Translations under genes and position numbers: made by a program
In this document: one piece after another, positions 55,845 to 64,000 of the stretch
Layout of the letters: the number at the start of each line of letters is the position of its first letter
Numbering within the stretch: position 1 is the first letter of the stretch
Source: Bombus terrestris
Lineage: Eukaryota; Arthropoda; Insecta; Hymenoptera; Apidae
Length of the DNA: 64,000 bases
Assembly (NCBI RefSeq): GCF_910591885.1
Contig: NW_025963549.1
Coordinates: forward strand, 2,852,001 to 2,916,000
Direction: 5' to 3'
The notes under the pieces: generated by a model
Told to the model about the DNA's origin: nothing
The model's input: the letters and a program-made list of their open reading frames with translations, nothing else
Database searches by the model: none

Positions 55845-56864
55845 CTTTTCGTCACTTGTTTCACTTTCATGAATTTCGTTTGTATCCGAATGTTTTTCAA
55901 AATCCTTTTCCGTTTCATTATCTGATTCATTCATTCCTTGAAATCCTACTAAATTATCATGTTCACCTATAAATTCTACGTGTCCTACAAGTATTCCAAT
56001 ATCTGCCTTTTTGTGCCATTTCGAATTTATTTTAAATTCAGATATTCTTACGAAAACTATACTCCCGTACAATCTTAAATTATTTATATTCGGTTTCCTT
56101 CTCAACAATATTTCGATTGGTGTTTTATTTTCACATGTTTTCGTAATGGTTCTATTTTTTAAGTACACCGCGGTTCTAACTATTTTCGACCAATATTTAA
56201 TATTTAGTTTCGAATCATGTAATAAGCATCTAGCGGAATTCGTGATTGTTCTATTGTAGCGCTCAGCTGTTCCATTTAACTAGTGAACGTAAGGTGGGCA
56301 TGGTTCTAGGAGAATTCCCGTTTCCCTAATTAGATTGTACATGTTTTTGTTCATATATTCTTTTCCATTATCGCATCTTAGTCTCTTTATCTTCTTACCA
56401 GTAAGATTTAAAACTTTATTTATATAATCAAGGATTCAATCGTAAACCTCATCTTTCGATTTCAAAGTATAAATTAATGCGCACTTACTATAATCGTCCA
56501 TAAATGTTAAGAAATATTTAGATCCATCAAACCCGGTATTTTTATAAGTTCCATTTAAATCGGTATGTACTAATTCTAAAATCTCGCGTGCTCTACTACG
56601 GTTACTCTGGATAGGTACATTGTGCTACTTATTTTGCATACACGCACCACATTTTAATTGAACTTGCTCCAATTTTTCTGGCATTCCCTCAATTAATTTT
56701 TTCTTACACATCGTATCTAAATAAGTAAAGTTTACATTTCCTCGGATTCTGTGAAATTTTTCCCTGTTCGTCATTTTTTCTACATTTTTGGCGTGTGATT
56801 CTTGCCTTCCAATGTAACTAGTTATTTTATATAAACCATGATCTTTGAATGCGATCCCTATCAA
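55845..56864 (-). pseudogene. Copia 2 integrase fragments
   Basis: On the minus strand: GAG-pre-integrase finger (KFHRIRGNVNFTYL, LKCGACMQNK, 56625-56864), a degenerate core (about 56180-56620, where DNGKEYMNKN-like and LNGTAERYNRT-like stretches can be followed only through shifts and stops) and the C-terminal piece (YLKNRTITKTCENKTP, SKWHKKADIGILVGH, 55839-56168). The last frame runs into the inserted LTR of element 3. Confidence 0.75.
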
Positions 56865-56867
56865 CTT

Positions 56868-57230
56868 TCAATATTTGTTATAGACCTTTGAAGTATTCCC
56901 TGCTGAGAGTATCTTATTTTTATTCGTTACTCTCGCATAGCTAACCAAGTTATTATCCATTTCTTCCACACAAAATACATTTGACATTATAGTTTTAACC
57001 CTTCTTTTGTTTACTTCAAAGTAAGTTAAAATTTTTCCAACTTTTCTTCCTTTTAATGTTCTACCGTCTCCTAGTTTTACGTTTATCGGGTTCCTTAAGT
57101 TTTCGTATTCAAAAAAATACGAGTCATCATTTACAATGTGATCTGAACATTCACTATCCAATATCCAATCTATTATTCGCGTATCGCTGGTATATACTGT
57201 GATAGTATCCTTACTATTATCGGGCTGCAC
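56868..57230 (-). pseudogene. Copia 2 protease
   Basis: Contains DWILDSECSDHIVND (the usual Gly after DS is replaced by Glu) and NVFCVEEMDNNLVS. A TAA ends it at 56868, in frame with the following pre-integrase piece. Upstream (57300-57480) is a Gly/Arg-rich region that corresponds to the gag tail. Confidence 0.75.
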
Positions 57231-57634
57231 TCGCGTTAGGAAGGAGTCAATTCCTTGGTCGTCGAAGTCCTCGCTGTTTAAAAGATTTGCGTCTTGTCGA
57301 CTTGCCCCATTGTAGCGTTGCTGCCAACCTCTGCTTCGTCCTCGTTGACCAAATCCACGCTGAACATATCCTCGTCTTCTGTGGCCAGAACCTCGTCCGC
57401 CGCGACCCCTATTCTGCTATGGCTGAAACGTACCTAGTTGCCATTGCGCTCCTCCATTGATTCCGCCTCTGCATGTATTCGTGCAATTTCTTATCACGTG
57501 GCCGTACTTTCCACAGCCATGGCACTTTATTTCTCTCTTTACTCAACTTTGAAAGCATTTGACCATTTCCTATCACTTTTACCCTCCCTACGCATTTCCC
57601 ACATTATAATTTTATTTTTTAAAAAATCACATGT

Positions 57635-58264
57635 TCAACCACTTTCTTTCAATGAGTCGATTAAGTCATCAATATAAATCAATGATTCTGGTAGTGTTTT
57701 CAGCACGTAATCGAGTTTTTCACGTTCACTTACGTTTGCACCAGCACTCTTTAATTCATTTATCGTCTTCTCAAATTCCGTGAAAAATGAACCTGATTCC
57801 TCAAAATCTTTCAACCTCATCATGTCGAGTCTACGTCTTATAGAAAGTTGCAATGCTGTTGATTCCTTCATATACATCTCATCGAATTTTGTAATTATTT
57901 TGTAAACAGTGTCTTGATCACCAACAAATTCTAATTGCTCATTTGTTATACTACAATAGATGTAGTTCATCGCCCATTGATACTTTTTATCCCAATTGTC
58001 TTTCGCATCCGTGTCCATTGTCTCTCGTGTAGCCAGTTCATAACATTTTTTACACTTTAAATACATTAATGTTCTTTTCTTCCACGCTTTGTTATCACGT
58101 ACATCGAATACTTGAATTTTAGTTTTATCGTCCATTGACATCTTGATTCGTCTTTTCATCTTCACACTTTTTTCAAAAATAGTTCTCCTCACTATACGGA
58201 TTCCTTTTATCTGCTCCGCCAACAACCTTTTCATCTCTTCAGAACATATTTCCAATTCTTTCAA
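57635..58264 (-). pseudogene. Copia 2 gag
   Basis: 209-codon frame with copia capsid motifs: NKAWKKRTLMYLKCKKC, FDEMYMKESTALQLSIRRRLDMMRL, GSFFTEFEKTINELKSAGANVSEREKL. These closely parallel copia 1 gag, showing the two families are related. The frame breaks before the zinc knuckle (a Cys/His stretch can be followed near 57490-57530). Confidence 0.8.
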
Positions 58265-58642
58265 AATGAACCTTTTTTATACATTCACTCCCGGTTACAC
58301 GTGGTCCCATAACCTTAAATCTCGTCAACCACGATTTTTGCTACTATGTTGAGAATTGTGGATCCTGATGGCCGAAATATTTACGTTTATCGTGTTCCTA
58401 ATGGAAACATTAAATTTACGATGGCCATTGCTATTAACGTAGACACATATTTACTTTATAAACGATTTCTAGAATATTTATCGTTGTACACTTGCGCGCG
58501 TCTCAGCACTTTTATTCATACCCGACCTTTTGAAGACTGTTAACCGATAGAACTGTTTACATTCGCCTGTTCCTCAGTCGCCGCGCACACACATATATCC
58601 ACACAGTGATATCCCGTTACAAAGATCTCCACTACGCACTGG

Positions 58643-58757
58643 ATCGAAATGTCGGCATATCTGCGACAGCAGCGGAGATACGTTGATTTGAATATTTAAG
58701 CATGACTATGCGAAACTGCAATTACATTGCATTTGACAGTAACCAAATATAAAATAG
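58643..58757 (-). repeat. 168-bp satellite fragment
   Basis: Part of one satellite unit (CGGAGATACGTTGATTTGAATATTTAAGC) between the broken 5' LTR of copia 2 and a copia 1 family LTR fragment. Confidence 0.75.
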
Positions 58758-58936
58758 TGTTAGGAAGATGATACATTTGAACTGTACATGTGAATGTGTG
58801 TGTAGGCGTCAGAGAGTGTCCAGGCCTTAGTTGGGCCAAACGGCAATTGGCAGCCGTTAGAAACATTTTAAAGTGTCGGTTGACTACAAACGTGCGTGCG
58901 ACTAGGTTTTCGATGTCTTCAGAGTATTAGATATAT
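58758..58936 (+). repeat. Partial LTR of copia 1 family
   Basis: Starts TGTTAGGAAGATGATACATTT like the copia 1 LTR and follows it with many differences to AGATATAT at about 58936, then stops. The last ~65 bp of the LTR are missing. Confidence 0.75.
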
Positions 58937-59279
58937 TTGTCGGGTCAACGTCAGGATTAGGGATGGGGTGTTCGATGAATCTTCGTTGAAATTAGCCATC
59001 GGTGCGGTGTAACTATAGTTGAGTTTATTGACACAAATTAGAAAGATTACAGCGTCGATATGTAATCGCAATGTTTCGACATTCGCGGCACTATGACAAT
59101 GGTCTCGGCTCCGGCAACGTTTCCGCGGTCAACGGATGCTGAGCTCTACCCTACGTTAGTGTCTAAGTTGCACTACATGTTAGAGAAAGGAGCAATTACT
59201 ACGTATAAGAAAGACAGGTCGATTGCTGATGAGTTCGCACTAGCGAGTGTCTCTACATCACGGCGACGCTGTCGAGGAA
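58937..59279. other. Unclassified stretch between LTR fragments
   Basis: Begins TTTGTCGGGTCAACGTCAGG, which could be an LTR start of another family. No credible protein is seen. It ends where similarity to gypsy LTR X begins. Confidence 0.3.
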
Positions 59280-59929
59280 AACTATGATGGGTGTGTCTAA
59301 GGGCACGAGATCATCGGATTCGTGGAGAAAAGTGTTCGTTCAGAAAGTGAGGGAAATTGACGTTACTGTTAATTGGTCAATTTCCATGTTGGTGGTTAGA
59401 GAAGGGTGCTTACCGTCCTTGGGGAGAGTTGCCAGTGGGAAGCGTTCGTAGAAGGATAGATTTCTCTTATCTTCCGTAGTTGGTGCACAGGCTATTTGTC
59501 TATATGAAATACTTTGTATAATTGAAACTTAATATTCGTAGCTGGCCCTCGGCCAGCTAAACATATATTCTGAGGATCCGTCGACATCTGGCAATCATCT
59601 TACCCGAAGGACAAAGTCTGCGTGTGGCGAGCCATGGGACAGAAATCGTAGAAATTTTTACCGTCGTGCCCCGTCCCAAGTATTTCTTTTAATGAGAGCT
59701 ATAAAGTTACTTCATGCCTTTCTTAGGCAATACGTTCATCACTTGACCGCGACTACTTTCGGCGACTGGTTGTCGCCTCGAGCCCGAGCTCACTATTATA
59801 AATCTCGAATAAGTACAGCCGAATCGAATGACAACAGTTTCTTAGGTTATGGTGAAATCTGGATTACAGCACTAAGGGGTCCTCCCAACGCTCCAAAGTG
59901 GAGGCTCCGGTGTTCTCTCATCTCCGATA
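59280..59929 (-). repeat. Gypsy LTR X4
   Basis: Minus-strand LTR starting TATCGGAGATGAGAG at 59929, nearly the mirror of X2 (24143-24800). It is truncated at 59280 before the R1-clade target position. Confidence 0.75.
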
Positions 59930-59998
59930 TATTTATAACTGTTGTGTGCTAAATAAAGGAAATTATTTGTATTTCCGACTCCCTCATATATCTTTACA
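59930..59998 (+). repeat. Fragment of copia 1 family LTR
   Basis: Last ~70 bp of the copia 1 LTR, ending TATCTTTACA; the mirror of 24074-24142. It joins LTR X4 on one side and satellite on the other. Confidence 0.75.
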
Positions 59999-60616
59999 AA
60001 TAGCACAAACGGGCTAATGTGTGCTCCAGTTGGCAGCCAATGTAGAGTCTAACACGCATCAATTCACCGTCATATCTGCATTAGAAACAGAGATACATTG
60101 ATTTGAATATTTAAGCCTGAATATGCAAATGTGCAACTACACAGAATTTGGTCGCATCCAGAGTTAACATGGCACAAACTAGCTGATTTGGCAGCATATG
60201 TGGAGTATTCTGCGCATCGAATAGGCGACATAGAAACCAAGATACGTTCATTTGAATATGTAATATTTGAATATTTCGCCTGAAAATGCATAATTGCAAA
60301 TACGCTGAGTTTGGCTGCGCCCACACGTTACATAACTCAAACCAGATAATATGCATTGTGTTTGGCAGCAAAAGTGGCGTATATCGCGCATCGAGTTGTC
60401 GGCATATCTGCAATGCAAACGGCGATACGGTGATTTGAATGATTAATCATGAATATGTAAAGCAGCAATTTCGCTAGGTTTGACAGAGACCGGAGTTGAC
60501 ATGGTACAAACCACCAGATGTGCGGTGCACATGACATCGGATGTGTAATGCAACGGGCATCGCTTTGTCGCCATATGTGCAATAGAAACGGAGATAAATT
60601 CATTTGAATATGTTAA
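59999..60616 (-). repeat. 168-bp satellite block, minus orientation
   Basis: Three to four units, nearly identical to the block at 1-600 and the mirror of 23420-24073. At 60616 it joins the F-box 3' flank with about one unit missing relative to the block before copy A; the junction lies at TTAACACTGCC. Confidence 0.85.
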
Positions 60617-60733
60617 CACTGCCGTCTCAGTAAAACCATTTTATTTCAAGCTTCACGCTACAGTTCTGAATCCGGACAAGACCGTTTCAAGTTCTCGCAA
60701 GAGCAAGCAGTCAAATTAAGGTACTTACATGAG

Positions 60734-61171
60734 TTACAGTCTAATACATTTTATTGGTCCAACATCGATGGGGCGATCTCGCATCGAAATTTTCGGAGGA
60801 CCGCGTAACCTTCCAACGACGACCGCCTTACGAGCAGCGGATAAACTTATTTCGTGTATTAGGTTGCCCTCACAACGTCCTCTACTTCTTGATTCTTGGT
60901 TGGTAGCTTTAGCGGCTGCAGGTCCGAGAAATTGCATATTGACCCGCTTTCTCCTATGTCGCATGTGACGTCTCACTTTCCGCCGTAGACACTTGTCGGA
61001 TCTACATACGTTGAACCATTTGCGCGAGACAAGCGCGGCGCTTTGCAGGGACGAGGGATCCAATTTTCGAAGTATCAAGTGCGAAACCTCCAGTGGTAGT
61101 TCGGAAATGATATCTACCTTGCTTGGCACGAACAAACCAACGACGCGTAGTAGAGATCTAAAAAACTCCAT
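60734..61171 (-). CDS. Short F-box protein, copy D (intact frame)
   Basis: 145-residue frame from ATG at 61171 (MEFFRSLLRVVGLF). The F-box core ISELPLEV...LRKLDPSSLQSAALVSRKWFNV includes the conserved Trp that copies A, B and C lack, so this copy best fits the F-box pattern. It has the same basic and Gly/Pro-rich tail as copy C, from which it differs by scattered substitutions. LTR X5 lies upstream and satellite downstream, the mirror image of copy C. The same TATA/initiator region is present upstream (about 61195-61235). Expression is unknown. Confidence 0.6.
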   Translation of the reverse strand: MEFFRSLLRVVGLFVPSKVDIISELPLEVSHLILRKLDPSSLQSAALVSRKWFNVCRSDKCLRRKVRRHMRHRRKRVNMQFLGPAAAKATNQESRSRGRCEGNLIHEISLSAARKAVVVGRLRGPPKISMRDRPIDVGPIKCIRL

Positions 61172-61439
61172 GTTGCTTCTACTGTTGCGCGAGCACGACT
61201 GACGGTCTGGCTAAGAGTGGAAGCTTATATATGTGCTGTTCGTCACGGTGCACTGCGAGTTCCGGTTCCGGGTGAGAGTGCTGGTCAGGCAGAATCGATG
61301 GTATGTGCATGTATTTTCACTTACATCGGGTTCACATTATGATTAGAGTTAGAGGCGCGAAACGAATCTTCATTTGGTTTAGACGTTGTAGTTATGCAAT
61401 AGAGCAGATATTTACTAGAATAAATTTGACTGTTATATA

Positions 61440-61979
61440 ATTTGACAAGTAGTCGAGATAATTAGGTACTCGAGAAGCTAATGACAATGATCCTGGGTTC
61501 AATAACAAAGCCGCGGTCAACGGGATAACAGAATTCGTTTTCATCCTGATTCCAAGTTGTACCATACTTCCTTATCTATGTTATAGGTAGGACTGAACAA
61601 ACTCTTTGTCAAAACATAGAATATCCACCGAGTGTTAAGGCTCTTTGTAACTGGCTAATGTGACCTCACGAGAGAATGATTTTCCGGCACGATGATGCTG
61701 CAGTGGAAAACTATGATGGGTGTGTCTAAGGGCACCGGAACATCGGATTCGTGGAGAAAAGACTTCGCTCGGAAAGAGATTGATAGTGACGTTACTGTTA
61801 ATTGGACAATTTCCATGTTGATGGTTAGAGAAGGATGCTAGTAGCCCTTGAGGGAACGTTGCTAGCGGGAAGCGTCGTCCGTGGAAAAATAGATTTCACC
61901 TATCATCCCGTAGTTGGAACGAAGACTGTTTGCCTGCTTAGGTCTGTTAAGGACTTTAATTAACTAAATCTTAAGGTTT
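61440..61979 (-). repeat. Gypsy LTR X5, truncated
   Basis: Minus-strand LTR part, closely matching 21900-22425 reversed. It holds an uninterrupted R1-clade target site (TTCCAA next to GTTGTACC near 61551). It stops abruptly at 61979 inside ...TTAAGGTTTAT, where F-box copy E begins. Confidence 0.75.
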
Positions 61980-62222
61980 ATTTGCATATTGACCCGCTTT
62001 CTCGTATGTCGCATGTGACGTCTCACTTTCCGCCGTAGACACTTGTCGGATCTACATACGTTGAACGATTTGCGCGATACAAGCGCGGCGCTCTGCAGGG
62101 ACGAGGGATCCAATTTTCGAAGTATCAAGTGCAAAACCTCCAGTGGTAGTTCGGAAATGATATCTACCTTACTTGGCACGAACAAACCAACGACGCGTAG
62201 CAGAGATCTAAAGAAACTCCAT
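61980..62222 (-). pseudogene. F-box protein gene, copy E (truncated, frameshifted)
   Basis: Only the first ~75 codons remain. The ATG at 62222 is followed by the same extra C and early TAG as in copies A and B. The F-box (ISELPLEVLHLILRKLDPSSLQSAALVSRK) is readable, then the sequence ends at TGCATATTGACCCGC, joined to LTR X5. The upstream side continues into LTR Y at 62487. Confidence 0.7.
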
Positions 62223-62486
62223 GTTGCTTCTATTGTGGCGCGAGCACGACTGACGGTCTGGCTGAGAATGAATTCTTATATATGTGCCGTCCTTCACGGT
62301 GCACTGCGAGTTCCGGCTCCGGTGAGAGTCCTGGACAGTCAGAATCGATCGCATGTGCATGTATCTTCATATGGATCGGGTTCACATTATGATTAGTGTT
62401 AGATGCGTGAAACGAGTCTTCATTTGGATTAGACGTTGTTGTTATGCAATAGAGCAGATATTCACTAGTGCGAATTTGATTTGAGG

Positions 62487-62984
62487 TGTATGGTAGCGAT
62501 TTAGGTTTAAAAGCACAAGAGTATATTTAACTATGTAGTTTATTAAAATATACCCTACGTGTACACTAGTCGTAGAATACACTTGTTGTCTTGATTCGTG
62601 ATTACGAATAGATGGGCGCAAAGAAGTATCGACTTAGCTGCTACTGCTCGTGTCACTCCATAAAAAAGAATGCCTCACTACCCCGCTCGCTATATTCATA
62701 TGCGTTGGAGTTGACAAAAGGCGTTGGGATTTGAATTTTGAAGGTGTTCTCGAAAAATCGCAACTGACGCTGAACTCTCGACCTTGTTTACAAATGTTGA
62801 ATTTTCGGGTAGTTGACTCGAGGGCATATGATCACGACAAAATCTACGGATTTTGATTAACCTTCGGTAACCGCCTAAGGTTGTCGGATCTATAATAAAC
62901 TCATCTTTCAGTAAACACGATTTTTTGTGTAGCGGGTTCACTAGACCGAAACCGTTATGAATTTTACCTACGAGTGCCGCTACA
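62487..62984 (-). repeat. LTR of gypsy family Y, second copy
   Basis: 498 bp, same ends and length as 1597-2094 and differing at few positions. It follows the pol end at 63062. Confidence 0.6.
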
Positions 62985-63061
62985 GTACCCGCCTGCCAGT
63001 GTTAACGTTACTTCTTTTTATGTTTGTTTACGTATGTTAGCGCGGTGCCCTTGCTAACCGC

Positions 63062-64000
63062 TTAATTCAAACCCGTTTGAAAGCGGTGAGGAGAACGAAC
63101 TCTCCTGCCCGAACGCGTGGTATAATTGGTTCTTGCGTCTCCGTTGCTTTGTTGCGCTTGCTCGCTGCTTTGCGGTCGGGAGATTTTCCCAGGTAAAAAT
63201 ACGTCGTAGGTTTCTGCGCTCCTTTGCAGATGCTCTATATCTTCCGACACGATGAAGGCGGGTTTTAAACGATCTACGGAGACTTTCACGCTTTTGTCCT
63301 TCATCCGTATGGTAATGGTTTTCATCCCACGCTGTGTAACCTGATAAGGGCCATCGTATGGTGGTTGCAGTGGACCTCCGAATGCATCGTCGCGTACGAA
63401 AACGCACGGCGACGTTTCTAAATCGCGGAACATGAACGTTTTCTTTTCGCCGTGTCGTGAAGTCGGCAGAGGACTAATATCGCTCATTCGCTCTCGCAGA
63501 GAGTTTGCGAATTCCGCGTTGGCCGGTTGTTTTGCTGGTACAAAGAATTTTGCTGGCAATCGTATGTCCGTACCATAAATTATTTCGGCTGCCGTTGCGC
63601 TCAGGACCTCCTTGATAGCGGTTCTAATGCCTAAAAGAACTATGGGAAGGCTTTCAACCCAGTTGCTTGAATTGTGGCATTTGATTGCGGCCTTAAGCTG
63701 CCTGTGAAAGCGCTGTACCATCCTGTTGGACGCGAGGTGGTAGGCTGTGGTACGCAAATGCTTAATGCCGAGCATCCGGCATAGTTCGGTGAAAAGACTG
63801 GATTCGAATTGGCGTCCTTGATCGGTTGTTATTTTTGCTGGGACGACAAAACGCGCTATCCATGTGGAAAGAAGAGCCGAGGCAACGGTCGTCCCTTCCA
63901 TATCTGGTATTGGAATCGCTTCGGGCCAACGTGAAAAACGGTCGATACATGTTAGACAATATCGGTAGCCTTGTGAATATTGAATGACGATGATGTCTAA
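63062..64000 (-). CDS. Ty3/gypsy family Y integrase, runs off the window
   Basis: Open on the minus strand from the window edge at 64000 to TAG at 63062, about 313 codons. It includes DRFSRWPEAIPIPDME, TTDQGRQFESSLFTELC (second catalytic Asp), TTAYHLASNRMVQRFHRQLK and the C-terminal LLGIRTAIKE and DAFGGPLQPPYDGPY. In the core, the residue after MV is Gln where copy 2172-3685 has Glu, so the third catalytic acid is lost. The stops of the first copy are absent over this part. The upstream half is outside the window. Confidence 0.75.
   Translation of the reverse strand, partial: LDIIVIQYSQGYRYCLTCIDRFSRWPEAIPIPDMEGTTVASALLSTWIARFVVPAKITTDQGRQFESSLFTELCRMLGIKHLRTTAYHLASNRMVQRFHRQLKAAIKCHNSSNWVESLPIVLLGIRTAIKEVLSATAAEIIYGTDIRLPAKFFVPAKQPANAEFANSLRERMSDISPLPTSRHGEKKTFMFRDLETSPCVFVRDDAFGGPLQPPYDGPYQVTQRGMKTITIRMKDKSVKVSVDRLKPAFIVSEDIEHLQRSAETYDVFLPGKISRPQSSEQAQQSNGDARTNYTTRSGRRVRSPHRFQTGLN

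Larger units (their letters stand above)
50144..58642 (-). mobile_element. Ty1/copia element 2, degenerate, split by element 3
   Basis: Minus-strand element within satellite. The 3' LTR is 50144-50465, preceded on the minus strand by a purine tract AAGGAGGTG; the 5' LTR is about 58347-58642 and lacks its first ~20 bp. Next to the 5' LTR a primer site resembles TAGTAGCA. Coding pieces in order from the right: gag, zinc-knuckle region, protease, GAG-pre-integrase, integrase, then (after the 3.66-kb nested element) RT and RNase H. It belongs to the same general group as copia 1 but is a different, more decayed family. Confidence 0.88.

Overview
This window looks like transposon- and satellite-rich heterochromatin from an insect. 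The host is indicated by a decayed copy of the metazoan cap methyltransferase gene CMTR1, by R1-clade non-LTR, Ty3/gypsy and Ty1/copia retrotransposons, and by an arthropod-type TATA/TCAGT promoter. I cannot name the order or species; Hymenoptera is only a guess. I see no intact ordinary host gene, no tRNA or rRNA gene and no CRISPR array. Many apparent long open frames are by-products of repeats, above all those at 37-43 kb.

Layout. 1-5427 is a large imperfect palindrome: a 168-bp satellite and a short F-box gene form each arm, around a broken gypsy pol and its LTRs. 5428-9240 is more 168-bp satellite (about 20 units) with one unknown insert. 9241-11637 holds unclassified sequence, a possible solo LTR and a GC-rich block. 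11638-14078 is the CMTR1 pseudogene (minus strand), which still has one frame-preserving intron. Its 5' side is interrupted by copia element 1 (14079-19131). A solo LTR of the same copia family with a perfect target duplication lies at 20103-20347. 20585-24953 holds a gypsy pol end, its LTR, an F-box copy, satellite, and a second LTR that is cut off by a non-LTR element.

24954-30176 and 42997-48604 are two copies of one R1-clade non-LTR retrotransposon in opposite orientations. Both have an intact ORF1 and a broken ORF2, and both have their 3' ends joined to the same point of diverged gypsy-type LTRs. Between them lie a nearly complete gypsy element (30177-36723), an AT-rich stretch, and a 5.8-kb array of 30-bp palindromic units (37211-42996) organised into about two copies of a 2,494-bp higher-order repeat.

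48605-64000 mirrors the left side: LTR, satellite, a minus-strand copia element 2 (50144-58642) split by a nested plus-strand copia element 3 (52189-55844, exact 5-bp target duplication, RT domain missing), then LTR, satellite, two F-box copies, and a second gypsy LTR/pol copy that runs off the window.

The most interesting signals are the apparently target-specific R1-clade insertions into gypsy LTRs, the higher-order 30-bp palindromic array, the gypsy element whose LTR encodes the gag start and whose tRNA-Leu-like primer site is coding sequence, the five-copy F-box module placed between LTR and satellite, and the chimeric RT-less copia element.
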